Shown: positions 34,172-44,390 of the stretch, one piece after another | How the letters are laid out: every line of letters starts with the position of its first letter | How positions within the stretch are numbered: position 1 is the stretch's first letter | Assembly (NCBI GenBank): GCA_021464415.1 | Contig: CM038469.1 | Coordinates: 14,362,501 to 14,426,500 of the forward strand | DNA: 64,000 bases | DNA from: Lonicera japonica | Lineage: Eukaryota; Streptophyta; Magnoliopsida; Dipsacales; Caprifoliaceae | Reading direction: 5' to 3' | Made by a program: the position numbers and the translations under genes | Notes under the pieces: model-generated | Database searches by the model: none | What the model was told of the DNA's origin: nothing | What the model saw: only the letters and a program-made list of their open reading frames with translations

Positions 34172-34808
34172 TGTTAGGATCTACGCCAATATAATTCCGA
34201 CACCACCCTTTTACCAATCAGAATATTTCCACTACTAAGCGATGCTCACCGTAAACAATACGTATATATGATGGAGCAAGTAAAATAATAAATATGAAAG
34301 AGACACAAAAGTTACGTGGTATCGGCAAATCGCCACTAATCCACGGAGAGCCTGATTTCACTATTGAGATAATAATTGTACAATATAAGGAATACAAGAT
34401 ATACACTCTTTTACCCTTAACCCAAGTACACCCAATCTCACTATAAGAAATCAAAGTTTATAATATAAACTCTCTCACCAAATAAATTCTCACCAAAAGA
34501 AACTTACTTTCTCTCCTTAGAATTTAATTTCTCTCTTTTGCTATTATTTACTTGGCTTCTCATTTGGATCCTCCATGGTCCAATATTTATAGACCGCCAA
34601 TGTAAAGCTTGCTTGGAGATTAAGCAGTCAAAAATTGTAGGCTAGTCAAAAAATTGTAGGCTAGCTTAATTACTAAGCAGCCGCCATTTTTGACCGTTCT
34701 TTTACTTCACCGTTAAGCAGCCGCCATTTTTGACCATTCTTTTGCTTCACCGTTAAGCAGCCCGCCATTTTTGACCATTCTTTTGCTTCACCGTTAAGAA
34801 ACCCAACA
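34172..34808 (-). repeat. 3' LTR of the GAG-only Copia
   Basis: Minus-strand start TGTTGGGTTTC. The first ~130 bases hold three tandem ~41-base units (containing GCCATTTTTGACC on the plus strand). TATAAATA at 34591-34584 faces the kinase ORF. A hairpin-forming motif lies at 34314-34346. Confidence 0.9.
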
Positions 34809-36447
34809 ATCTCCACCTTGGCAGATAATTGCCAATTAGCTTTTGGTAATTTCCTGCCACACCAAAACACAGTTGCATATGACTTTCCTTTTTCGCCAAG
34901 TTCAAATAGCGCTCCACCTGATGTGGATTTCCCTAGTCTTAAATAATAAGACTCCCGTTTGTTATACACACAAACGTCTTCATTGGCCTGTTTCTCGTAC
35001 CCGCTACGCATTCTCCAATCAAGGAAATATTCGGTCCTAACTCCACCTTGATTCATGTTGGCCAATGCAATGCGTAGCTTTGCCAGTTAACCTTACTTGC
35101 CGACTCCGAAGGGGGACTTCATAATTACCCCTTCCCTAGTAGGAATTTCTATCTCACCATCGCCTTCTGCCTGGAAACACAACACATGTGTCTTCGTTTT
35201 TGTACGATCAAACGAAACACGTTTCAAGCGCTTGATATCTTGTGCACCCCGTTTCCTTGAAGTCTGAATAAGGCGGTACAAACCGTTTCTCTCTTCTCCC
35301 TTTGCTAGGACCTTATTTCTACGTGTGATTTTCATGGCTCCACCTTCTACCAATACCCGGCAGCCTTTGGAGTCCAACTGGCTAATGGATATTATATTTT
35401 TTCGTAATTTTGGGACATACGCCACACCACCCAAAGTACGCTCCACCCCGTCAAACATTTTGATTTTCACCATTCCAACACCCGCAACAGTACATTTATT
35501 ACCGTTTGGCAATGTCAAAGAACTATTTACATGTTCTTTGAACGAATCAAAATATTTCTTCTTGAAGCAAATATGATTCGAAGATCCCGAATCTAATATC
35601 CAATCACTTTGAGAAAGAGAATTACATTTGGAGATTGTGAGAGCATCTCCAAAGTTTCCTTCATCTGCACATGCTATTGTTGCATTACTGGTGTCACCTT
35701 CCTTATTCAAAGGACAATACCATTTTATGTGACCCCACTGCTTGCACTTATAGCATTGCTTGCCTTTTCCACCGCCCTTTGATCTAGACCTACTGTTTCC
35801 ACTAGATCCCGGCTGGCATTCCTTCCCCTATTTTGGTCATGAACAATCATAGCCGAGTCCAGAATTTCCTCACATGAGGACTTCCTCTTGTCATTAGACA
35901 ACAAAGTTGACTCCACATCCTCCATTTTCAACGTATCCTTTCCATACAAGACGGTGGTGACTATGTTTTCATAAGAATCTGGAAGTGAGGTAAGAAGCAA
36001 TAAGGCCTCATCTTCTTCCTCAATTTTGACATCAACTTTCTTAAGTTGATCAACAAGCCCATGAAATTTATTCATGTGGTCCATGAGGTTGCCGCCTTCC
36101 CCCATCTTCAAGCGATAAAGGTCCCGCTTGAGATTGAGCTTTGTTGTGAGATTCTTGCCTAGATACATCTTCTCTAGTTTATCCCATAGCTTCGGCACCG
36201 TATCCTCATCGATGAAGTTGTTGATGATATTATCACCGATATATTGTCGAATCGTGCTCAAGCACTTTGACTCTATATCCTCCCAATCATCATCACTCAT
36301 CTTCTCTGGCTTGCCACTTAATCCTTTTAACGCCCTTGCCAAGCCTTGTTGGACAAGGAAGTCCTTCACTCTTGTTTGCCAAAGAGTGAAGCTCCCCTTT
36401 CCATCATATCTGTCTGCCACGTACTGAACTGCAATATTCCTTGCCAT
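34673..36447 (-). pseudogene. gag and protease remnant of the GAG-only Copia
   Basis: ATG 36447 begins a Copia-type Gag (DRYDGKGSFTLWQTRVKDFL at the start, UBN2-like region about residues 30-190). Near 35825 the frame shifts; the shifted frame carries a zinc knuckle of CX2CX4HX4C form (about 35755-35714) and continues as the ORF 35710-35093 with the protease motif LDSGSSNHIC. After FGVGK a stop ends it, and a further ORF (35065 downward) reads into the LTR. The single frameshift may be real damage or a frameshifting signal; no slippery site was identified. Confidence 0.75.
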
Positions 36448-36560
36448 GGTAAAAAGAAACTTTGCCGAAATTGAACAACACCTGTGATATGAATAAAAAA
36501 AAAAAATCTATGCACGACCCTTTTTTATTTTTAATCAAACACCTTGTGCGAACCTTGAAC

Positions 36561-36575
36561 CTTCTCTGATACCAG
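36561..36575 (-). promoter_or_regulatory. primer-binding site of the GAG-only Copia
   Basis: On the minus strand CTGGTATCAGAGAAG follows the 5' LTR by one or two bases; TGGTATCAGAG is the initiator-Met tRNA complement. Confidence 0.85.
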
Positions 36576-36576
36576 T

Positions 36577-37212
36577 TGTTAGGATCTACGCCAATATAAT
36601 TCCGACACCACCCTTTTACCAATCATAATATTTCCACTACTAAGCGATGCTCACCGTAAACAATACGTATATATGATGGAGCAAGTAAAATAATAAATAT
36701 GAAAGAGACACAAAAGTTACGTGGTATCGGCAAATCGCCACTAATCCACGGAGAGCCTGATTTCACTATTGAGATAATAATTGTACAATATAAGGAATAC
36801 AAGATATACACTCTTTTACCCTTAACCCAAGTACACCCAATCTCACTATAAGAAATCAAAGTTTATAATATAAACTCTCTCACCAAATAAATTCTCACCA
36901 AAAGAAACTCACTTTCTCTCCTTAGAATTTAATTTCTCTCTTTTGCTATTATTTACTTGGCTTCTCATTTGGATCCTCCATGGTCCAATATTTATAGACC
37001 GCCAATGTAAAGCTTGCTTGGAGATTAAGCAGTCAAAAATTGTAGGCTAGTCAAAAATTGTAGGCTAGCTTAATTACTAAGCAGCCGCCATTTTTGACCG
37101 TTCTTTTACTTCACCGTTAAGCAGCCGCCATTTTTGACCATTCTTTTGCTTCACCGTTAAGCAGCCCGCCATTTTTGACCATTCTTTTGCTTCACCGTTA
37201 AGAAACCCAACA
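36577..37212 (-). repeat. 5' LTR of the GAG-only Copia
   Basis: 636 bases, nearly identical to 34172-34808. Its first 136 bases (37212-37077) are read as coding sequence by the receptor ectodomain ORF. TATAAATA at 36996-36989. Confidence 0.9.
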
Positions 37213-38261
37213 ATATCCTGTGAATCGCTATCACCACGACGGCCAATACTAATACTCATAAACCCCGAATCATCAGATTCAACGGTGACATCATTGTGAA
37301 AAGGAGTCGCAAATTTTGGATAAACAGATACCGGCCTAATCACCCCACCTAAGATTTCATCAACAAAGAAATTGAACTTGCCATAACTCTGCTTTACATT
37401 AACAATATCACAAAAATGCGCCCGAACAAAATGAGAAGCGTTTTTCGTCACACTGAATCGCCAAGTCATGTTCAAGAGATTATTTTCCTTATGACCATTG
37501 TCTATGTTCAATTGTTTGGCTGTTTGGTAGACAATTCTAGGGGCTGTGAATTCATCTATTTCTCCTAGGTAATTAAGTACAATTCCAGGATTTGTAGTAT
37601 TTATTGCAGCACCCTTAGAAAGGAGATAATCATCATCACCAACCCAATTCCTCAAAAGGTTATCATTATCTTGGGTCAATTTAGGACCTCCAATGTTAAT
37701 CCTATGAATTGTGTGTAAAACATAAGAATTGGGGATGAAATTTTGAGGGACAATAAATGCTTCAATTGCATTCACAAAAGCAAAAGAAAAGGGCTTTGAT
37801 GGTGTGAAGTGGATTTTAAATTTTAGTTGGTCAATTGTGAGTAAAAACTCTTTGATTAGAGGCGAATTTGAAGTGTTTGGAACATGGAAATCCACTAACA
37901 AAGTAAACCCATGAACAGAAACGTTGAATTGAGCATTGGGTAGAGAGAGAAAGGGGTAAAAATGGAATCTTACCATGTAAATACCATTTTCGCGGATTTT
38001 AAGGTTGTAAAAAGATTGTTTTTTGAAAATTCTAGCAGTTTGATAGAGAGTTGGATTGACCGTTGATAGGTTGGTAGTAGTTTCGCTGGCGGTGGAGAGG
38101 AGGGGCGAGTTGTCGTCGCCGGTGAAGTTCCGGCCGCCGATGGTGGCGTTGGAGGAGGAGCCACAGTTGATGAAGTAGTGGTCGGGTAAAGTGTACGGTG
38201 AAGAGAAGTGGAAGAGGAGGTAGAGAGAAAAAATTAGAGTGTGGGGGTGAAGGTTTTCCAT
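37077..38261 (-). CDS. receptor ectodomain ORF running into the LTR
   Basis: 394 codons. Residues 1 to about 24 are a hydrophobic signal peptide; 27-345 are the two-part malectin-like region (INCGSSSNATIGGRNF at the start, TVHRINIGG-type linker seen as HTIHRINIGG about residue 185, FVRAHFCDI about 290). Residues 350-394 come from the retrotransposon LTR, encoded by its tandem repeats (QKNGQKWRLLNGEVKERSK), then a stop. If expressed, the product would be a secreted ectodomain lacking the transmembrane and kinase parts. Start ATG 38261 follows a TATA box by about 70 bases. Confidence 0.85.
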   Translation of the reverse strand: MENLHPHTLIFSLYLLFHFSSPYTLPDHYFINCGSSSNATIGGRNFTGDDNSPLLSTASETTTNLSTVNPTLYQTARIFKKQSFYNLKIRENGIYMVRFHFYPFLSLPNAQFNVSVHGFTLLVDFHVPNTSNSPLIKEFLLTIDQLKFKIHFTPSKPFSFAFVNAIEAFIVPQNFIPNSYVLHTIHRINIGGPKLTQDNDNLLRNWVGDDDYLLSKGAAINTTNPGIVLNYLGEIDEFTAPRIVYQTAKQLNIDNGHKENNLLNMTWRFSVTKNASHFVRAHFCDIVNVKQSYGKFNFFVDEILGGVIRPVSVYPKFATPFHNDVTVESDDSGFMSISIGRRGDSDSQDIVGFLNGEAKEWSKMAGCLTVKQKNGQKWRLLNGEVKERSKMAAA

Positions 38262-38330
38262 TGGAATTGTAGAGAGAGAAAATGTTTGTTTGTTTGTTTA
38301 TTTGTTTTGTTAGTGAGAGAATGGAGGCTC

Positions 38331-38340
38331 TTTTATATAT
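38331..38340 (-). promoter_or_regulatory. TATA box of the receptor kinase
   Basis: ATATATAAAA on the minus strand, about 70 bases upstream of the start codon at 38261. Confidence 0.6.
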
Positions 38341-38737
38341 GTGGAGGGAATTTGAAGAGGGAAAGCTATGAAAAGCTTCTTGGAATTTGCAGGGTAGAAT
38401 TAGGAGTGACGACGTTGACATGCTGTTGTCTTGACTTGTGTCAACGACCAAAACCACCTGTTCCCACTCCGCCCTTTTCTTTTTAAATTTTTTTCTTTTT
38501 TTCCTAAAATTCTCTTTTTGATTATAAATTATAAATAAATAAAATCCGGAATCTCATAGTATCGAACGAGCGTTTTTCAATTAGCCCTGATCAATTGCTG
38601 TCCCACTCCAATTCAATATTTAACCATTTCAAAAATCCGGCACTTTTGTGTAGGGTTCCAAAATTTCAAAAAAGATATAAATAGTGTTTTTAACAACCAA
38701 AATCAACTTTTCTTTTTGAATAAACTATTTTATTGTA
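38341..38737. other. upstream region of the receptor kinase
   Basis: No further gene. It probably holds the receptor promoter; no specific element was identified. Confidence 0.4.
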
Positions 38738-39625
38738 GGGCTAGATTCGGTACGGTAATTAAATCGAACATTTCAAACTAATTACCGAACTGAAAATTCG
38801 GTATGTCAAAAACTTATACTGTTACTGAACTGAATTAAAATTGGTTACCGATTTTCGATTACGAACTTTTTTGGGTCGGTTTGGTATAATTTTCAATATT
38901 ATTGAAATCTAAAAGAAAAAAAATTAAAAGTATCATATTTCTACTTATACCCTAAATGACATATCTAAGAAAAACTCAAACAATCAAAACGAAATACAAA
39001 TAAATATGATGGTTCGATATTGGGATTATCTTCCTCTGGCGTTGACAAAGTCATCGTCAGTGGCCGAGCCCATGGGAGGTCGGTGGAGAAGGGGCAAAGT
39101 TTAGCCCTAGATGAGCGGCGGAGGCGCAGTGGTGGATCTGCAAAGGAGGCGGCAGTTATTAATATGTAAAGGCGACGGTGGTGGACTTGACAGAGTGGAA
39201 GAAGGGTTGCATCCGAAGGAGTGGAGAGAATCATAGAAATGGTGGGTCATTCTAATAAATGGGAGGTGATGTTGAAATAGAAAATTTAATTCATTACGGT
39301 AAGAGGACATGGTTTTTAATTACATTGAGCTTTGGGATTTGGGAAATGTTTTTCTTTGACTTCTTGGGAACAGCTAAAAGTTTTAATTGTGTGTTTGGTT
39401 CCAAAGTGAAGAGAGCTCGGTATTTTTTAACATATATTAATAAAAATAAAAATTTTGATTAGGTTTGGTGAAACCGAATGTTTTAGAAATGAAAACCATT
39501 ATCGTACTAAAAATAAGTCGGTAACCGATTTTTAGTAACAAACTTTTATCGATTCGGATAGGTTCAGTTTGTTTTTTTTATTCGATTTAATTTTTTTGTT
39601 CGATTTTCGATTTTTAGGTCTAAAA
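38738..39625. mobile_element. hAT-like non-autonomous element (tentative)
   Basis: Starts TAGGGCTAGATTCGGTACGG and ends ATTTTTAGGTCTA, with AATCGGTTACCGA-type segments near both ends in inverted orientation (about 38848-38866 and 39508-39526). The many CGGT/ACCGA subterminal repeats resemble hAT MITEs. No 8-bp duplication was matched and the middle is unassigned. Confidence 0.4.
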
Positions 39626-39954
39626 TGCCAGCCATACTCCATTGGTCCTTAAACAATTTACCCATTTTCATTTTGATTTTTCAACTAAAAAATATTTCAT
39701 TTAAGCTATTAAACTATTGAATGAGTTTCCTTTTAAACCATCCGTCCAATATATCCATTAAGTTCGACGGAATAATGGGCATTTTTGTTATTTTAATTAA
39801 AAATTCAATTTAAATAAATACTTTTTAAGTTGCATTTTTTCAACCCTGGTTCAGACCTTTTTTATTAAATAATATGGATCAAAAAATTTGTTTTTTTTTT
39901 AAATCCTCTCTCCATATAAATACACTCTTTTTCTATGTATATATACATATATAT
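39626..39954. other. AT-rich intergenic DNA
   Basis: No feature recognised apart from a (TA)n tract near 39945. Confidence 0.45.
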
Positions 39955-40355
39955 ATATATATGGAGCATTTTTGGTACGGATTATTATTCATGGACCATC
40001 CGTACGGATTGGTCCAATTGGCACGCTTAACGATGAAATTTTTTAATGAAACTTGGTAGAGATGTTCTCCACCAAATTTCATCAAAAAATTCAACCGATA
40101 AGCGCATTTAACTACATGATTGAAAAATATTGGATGTTATATATCTATTTCTGGACCAATATTTTTTAATCATGTAGTTAACCCACTTCCCGGTTGAATT
40201 TTTTGATGAAATTTGGTGGAGATGTTCTACACACGATGAAAAACATCCCACCAAATTTTATCAAAAAATTCCACGGGAAAGCGTGCCAAATGGGCCAATC
40301 CGTACGGAAGGTTCGTAAACAGTTATCCGCATGAGAAATTTGCCATATATATATA
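39955..40355. mobile_element. foldback transposon with ~190-bp arms
   Basis: The left half (for example CCGTACGGATTGG, GGCACGCTT, CACCAAATTTCATCAAAAAA) is matched by the inverted right half (CCAATCCGTACGG, AAGCGTGCC, TTTTTTGATGAAATTTGGTG), meeting near 40140. Both outer edges are in TA repeats, so the target duplication is hidden. No coding sequence. Could be a MULE-type or other foldback MITE. Confidence 0.75.
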
Positions 40356-40905
40356 GGTACCATTAACACACCATCTTCATCGTTCTATCACCACTATGAT
40401 AGCCACCCCCTTCATCCTATCTCCACCTCCACCTTCTCTCCTACCTCGCCCCTTTCGCTCCCACAGCCACCATGACCACCACCCCTTTCATTTTTCTCTC
40501 TGAAGTTATTTTGTTCTCCTTTCAAAGACACAATCTAAACCTCTTAGATTTCACCCTCAATTTCCTTATCATACTTTTTAAATCTCCTTGCCCCTGTTTC
40601 CAAATTTTAGCCTCCTGAAATCGATTTACAGATCTGAACTATTTTGAGAGATATGTAACTTACAGTTCGTAAATTTGTTCTAGTGGTCGAAGGTGGAGGG
40701 GGTAAAATGGTGATGGTGGTGATGTATGTACTTATGTACGTATATGAAAGAGAGAAAAGGTGAGGGTTCTAGAGAGAGAAAGAGATGGTGGAAGAGGTGG
40801 CCGGAGGTGGTAGCGGCCGGAGCTAATTTGAAATAGCAGTGACCAGAGCTAATTTAAAATGGCAGTGGCTAGAGGAGATGGTGGTGTGTATATATTATGT
40901 GTGTG
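40356..40905. other. low-complexity intergenic DNA
   Basis: C/T-rich then G/A/T-rich stretches (CCACC-rich at 40385-40480, GGTGGTGA-type near 40720-40830). Short ORFs here are compositional; no gene recognised. Confidence 0.45.
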
Positions 40906-41227
40906 CGCGGCGGAGCCAGGAATATGGGGGGGCCAAAAAAAATATATATATGTTTACAAACCAATTTTTTACTAAATACTTCTTTATTCTGTGTGTGTAT
41001 AATAAAATTAATTATATATTTTGAAATATCTTTTGATATATAATCCAAAAAAAAATGAGAGAAAAAAAAAAAAAAAGAGAGAGAGAAAACTTAATATATT
41101 ACAAACTTAAACCCTGAGAGAAAAACCCCCCGCGCACAACACATTATCATAAATTACATCCCTGACCCTGTTCTCAACTAATCACACAATGGTTTATCTC
41201 TCTCTTAATAAGGTTGTGGCTCCGCCC

Positions 41228-41229
<2 letters not shown>
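40906..41229. mobile_element. hAT MITE, 324 bp
   Basis: Termini CGCGGCGGAGCCA and the inverse TGGCTCCGCCCTG (read inward CAGGGCGGAGCCA), two mismatches in 13. The flanking 8 bases are TGTGTGTG on both sides (40898-40905, 41230-41237), the duplication length expected for hAT, although both lie in a TG repeat. Confidence 0.7.

Positions 41230-41272
<43 letters not shown>
41230..41272. repeat. (TG)n(AG)n microsatellite
   Basis: TG repeats followed directly by AG repeats at the right edge of the hAT MITE. Confidence 0.9.
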
Positions 41273-41406
41273 AAATTTGTGGGTTTATCTCTCTCTTAAT
41301 AAGGTTAGTCTAGTTTCTTTTTCAAAACTCATCACTTATTTATTAAAATAAATTAACTAAAAAAACGAATAAAATATATTTTTAAAAATTATATTAAAAT
41401 GTTTAA

Positions 41407-41940
41407 ATATTTATTTAAATTGCTAAGAGCATCCGCAACATAAATATATAATTTTGTTTCATTTAAAATTTATACAATTTATAAAATATTTCATCTTCAA
41501 TAGACTTTTAAGTTTGCATTTTGTGTAAAATAGATGTGTAAAATACACCTTCAATTTGCACTGCCACAAAGGCATTCTTTATTCTAAGAATTTTTTATAA
41601 AACTTTAAAATATAATAAATTTTAATATATATATATATATATATATTAATAAAAAAAAATACTTATTTGAAGTCTACTCATCAAGACCTACAAAACTAGA
41701 TTCAGTTTTATGATAAAATTATGTGTAAAAAAAATAAATAAAAAATAATATTAAATTGCACAAATTGACATTTAACATATGTTGGTATCTTATTAGTTAT
41801 TTCAAATTTTATGCAAGAGTTTGCAAAACTACCACTGGGGTATAATTTTTTTGTACTTCAAGTTTTATATAAAAGTGGGTTGACACATTAGATTTACACT
41901 TTAATATTTATACAACCATTAGAGATACTTTAATAGTACT
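41407..41940. mobile_element. MITE, complete copy
   Basis: Begins near AAGAGCATCCGCAACA and ends CCATTAGAGATACTTTAATA, an imperfect inverted repeat. The right 250 bases match 1-265. A (TA)n tract lies at about 41627-41645. No coding sequence. Confidence 0.6.
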
Positions 41941-42244
41941 ACTCTTGCCTTAAATTTTGGGTATTTTATTTTTAGCCGCGAGATCTTGCGGTTAATCCAC
42001 ATTGTTAAGTTAATCCACGTTGCTTATTAAATTAATCCACGAGCGTGGATAGACTGACACAATTTTTTTTTAATATAATTTTTTTTGATATAATTTTATT
42101 AATAATTTAATAATAAAATATTCTCTAAATTAATAATTACATCCACTTTAATTAAATAAATAACATTATTAATTACATTGTAAGAAGTCATTACTTTAAG
42201 GTTAGGATGAAAAGTTAAAAAAGCAAGCAAATAAACAAACAGAG
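41941..42244. other. AT-rich intergenic DNA
   Basis: Contains three short AATCCAC-containing repeats (41995-42045). Nothing else recognised. Confidence 0.4.
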
Positions 42245-42510
42245 ATGAAAACTATAAAAAAAAAAAGAAGCAAAGCAAATGGTAATCTTCTCCTCCGTCT
42301 ACTCCATCTCCGGGCTTTGATCTTCATTTTTGGCTTGCTGCTTTGGTTTCAGACGAAACTTCATCTTTCTTTTACTCGTTGCCGGAAAGTGATTCACATT
42401 TGTGTAAACTCATTCTCGTCTTCTTCATTTCCTAAACCCTAGAATACACCAAGGGTTTTTGAGTAAACCTTCTCTATTCGTTTGAATGGCTGATTCAACT
42501 TCTCAAAAAG
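42245..42510 (+). other. possible orphan first exon with 5' UTR
   Basis: A pyrimidine-rich leader with CCTAAACCCTAGAA and AAGGGTTTTTGAG precedes ATG 42486 (MADSTSQK), followed at 42510/42511 by AAAAAG|GTTAG, a plausible splice donor. This looks like the first exon of a plant gene, but no second exon was found downstream, where CACTA-derived sequence begins. It may be a captured or truncated gene fragment. Confidence 0.3.
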
Positions 42511-42559
42511 GTTAGATTTGGTATATATTCGTAATACATCTTGCACGTTTTTGATAATA

Positions 42560-42887
42560 GACTACATGTGTTGATATATTTGCTTCAAATTTCTTGTCAT
42601 CATCCCTTGCATTTCATCACCAATAATAGATTCCAAATTACGAAAATAAGACAACGAAGACTCCCCGTGGAAAGTCCAAAACTTGTAGCTCGTTATAAAT
42701 CCATTCACAATTATATGATCTACCACATCATCTTTCTTCACGATAACATATTGCAACATTTCTTACATGGACATAATATTGTTATAGCTTATGGCCTATT
42801 GTTAGAGGCAAACTTTACGAAATCATTTGCTCCTTTCTCGTACAAAGGATCACATCTATTTCGTATGCCAATCCAGCTCTTGTCCAT
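42560..42887 (-). pseudogene. CACTA transposase-associated domain fragment
   Basis: From ATG 42887 the minus strand reads MDKSWIGIRNRCDPLYEKG, then after a stop CPCKKCCN (zinc-binding-like pair) and, one frame over, VVDHIIVNGFITSYKFWTF and HGES. This order (MD+SW, CPC..C, FHGE) is the plant transposase-associated domain at the start of CACTA (En/Spm) transposases. One stop and one frameshift show it is dead. The remaining transposase was not found nearby. Confidence 0.6.
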
Positions 42888-43212
42888 GTATATTCAACCT
42901 AACATAAAAAAGGGAGTTATATAGGTATCTGAACCACGAGCTATTTAACGTCCCGCGAGTCTATGATTAGTTCCTGAAGATAGAAAATAAAACAAACAAT
43001 ATTTAACTCAACAATCAAGACATGTAAATGAATATCTTATAAAAATATTGAGCTATGAAGATATATATATATATATATATAGTAATAGTAGCTAGGCATT
43101 ATACCATAAGAAGATTATAATTAGAAAGCTCAAATTCCTAATTAGTTCATAATGGAAAGGACCAAATTTTAAGCAAAATTGAGTGCATAGCACTAATTTT
43201 GAGTAACATGCA
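42888..43212. other. AT-rich intergenic DNA
   Basis: Contains a (TA)n tract at about 43060-43080; nothing else recognised. Confidence 0.45.
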
Positions 43213-43385
43213 ATGAATTTGCAACAACCTTGTTGCATCTGTTGCTACGAATTTACAGCAAATTTCAGGCATCTGTTACTGGGAATTTGTTGCATTTGTT
43301 GCTGCGAATTTACTGCACAGTTGTTGTATTTGATGTTGTAAAATTGTTGCACATTTGGTGCATACATTGCTGAAAATTTACATTT
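43213..43385. repeat. degenerate TTGCTG/GAATTTGTTGC tandem repeat
   Basis: About seven diverged units of roughly 22-25 bases built around GTTGCATCTGTTGCTGCGAAT. Confidence 0.6.
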
Positions 43386-44199
43386 CACGCAAGACTTATT
43401 TAGATTTCAATTTAATACAATTAAATGCCCTAGTTTATTAGAGTACTACGCAAATTTTTGCCTTAATTCTATAAAATTGAAGAGGTTATACTTGTAGAGA
43501 GTAGAAGAGAAGTAACAAAGAGAACAACCACGAAGCCCTCTATTAAACCGAACGTACTAAACTTGAGTGGTTAAATATACTAAGTGATTTTAGTATTCAT
43601 TTATGAAATTACCTCTTTATTTTCCTTAAAAGGATTGAACTTTGACAAAAGTCTAGCAATTATGACCAAAATCTAATGTGACAAACAATAGTAATAAGTA
43701 ATTTTAGTGAGCCTGACAATTCAAATTGATGATGAAAACCGACCAACGTAGATGGGTAAAAAAAAGCAAGTAAAATTAAAGAGCGGGTCCCAACTTCTCA
43801 AACTCATTAAACACGTAAACCTTTGTCCATTATGTCTGCTTTTTTCTATTCTTTTCACTTTCTCTCATCACAAAAAACCCATATATGCCTAAAATTCAAA
43901 TCCCCCCTCTTTTTACTATCAATGATGGTTCGACAATTTTGATGTGCAAAAACATGGGATTTACGTTGTTGAAGGAGCATTTTAGATAGTAAAGTTTGGG
44001 ATTCAATTCCAGTGGAGTTTTCATTTTTGTTAGGGAAAGATGATTGATTTGGGGGGGGGGGGGGTCATTTTATTTAATTTTGTTTTATGTTTTTCTATCT
44101 TTGTGTTCTCTAGCTATAAATTTCAACTAAACCACAATTTTGCAACCAAATATTAACCCAATTTCAATATTCAACCAATTGGTGGGAATGTTAATAAGT
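43386..44199. other. intergenic DNA
   Basis: AT-rich, a poly-G tract at about 44050-44063, no gene recognised. Confidence 0.45.
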
Positions 44200-44390
44200 T
44201 TTGTGAGTCCAAGGCTACCACGAGAGCGGGATCATGGAGAAAAGACTATGCAGACCCCATCCTGGTTCCAATTGCTCCAATCACCATAGCCAGAGCAGGA
44301 AGATCAAGGAGGCGGTTATGATTATGATCCAAGAGACGATGAATAAAACTGGAGCTTAGAGAAGCATTCAAGGAGATGAAGAGCAAGAAT
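44200..44390 (+). pseudogene. retrotransposon ORF remnant, left part
   Basis: A frame reads ADPILVPIAPITIARAGRSRRR and, after stops, REAFKEMKSKN, reminiscent of the 'VPxGPITRARAK' stretch found near the end of a gag-type ORF in some plant Ty3/gypsy elements. The solo LTR at 44391 interrupts it; sequence resumes at 52603. Confidence 0.35.
44386..44390. repeat. target-site duplication AGAAT (left)
   Basis: AGAAT at 44386-44390 is repeated at 52603-52607 and brackets the solo LTR. Confidence 0.85.

Larger units (their letters stand above)
34172..37212 (-). mobile_element. GAG-only Copia retrotransposon (TR-GAG-like)
   Basis: 3,041 bases with 637- and 636-base LTRs (TGTTGGG...TCCTAACA on the minus strand), flanked by ATATC at 34167-34171 and 37213-37217. 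Minus-strand order: 5' LTR, Met-tRNA PBS, gag, zinc knuckle, a protease-like start, PPT, 3' LTR. Integrase, RT and RNase H are absent. Between the LTRs I count two substitutions and one single-base indel, so insertion is very recent. Non-autonomous elements with only gag have been described as TR-GAGs; the Tork-like relative at 45681 shows which kind of partner could mobilise it. Confidence 0.9.
32783..38261 (-). pseudogene. CrRLK1L-type receptor kinase gene split by a retrotransposon
   Basis: Without the insertion (34172-37212) and one copy of its target duplication, the minus-strand reading 38261-37213 plus 34166-32783 is 2,433 bases, exactly 811 codons including the stop, with no internal stop: signal peptide, malectin-like ectodomain, one transmembrane helix and a Ser/Thr kinase. 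Length and layout fit the Catharanthus roseus RLK1-like family (THESEUS/FERONIA relatives; closest in my recollection to the At5g24010 type), intron-free as usual. These receptors sense cell-wall state or secreted peptides at the plasma membrane. The uninterrupted frame suggests the gene worked until a recent insertion. A TATA box and a poly(A) signal are in place. Confidence 0.9.

Noticed and set aside
32888..34238. Plus-strand ORFs of 118 and 177 codons
   Set aside because: Shadows on the opposite strand of the receptor kinase.
34218..34454. 78-codon ORF repeated at 36623-36859
   Set aside because: Same LTR sequence twice; no known protein, and position is in the LTR leader.
40839..41024. 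61-codon ORF
   Set aside because: Crosses the hAT MITE boundary and low-complexity sequence.
43213..43385. CRISPR-like array
   Set aside because: Units are degenerate tandem repeats without spacers, and the DNA is plant nuclear.
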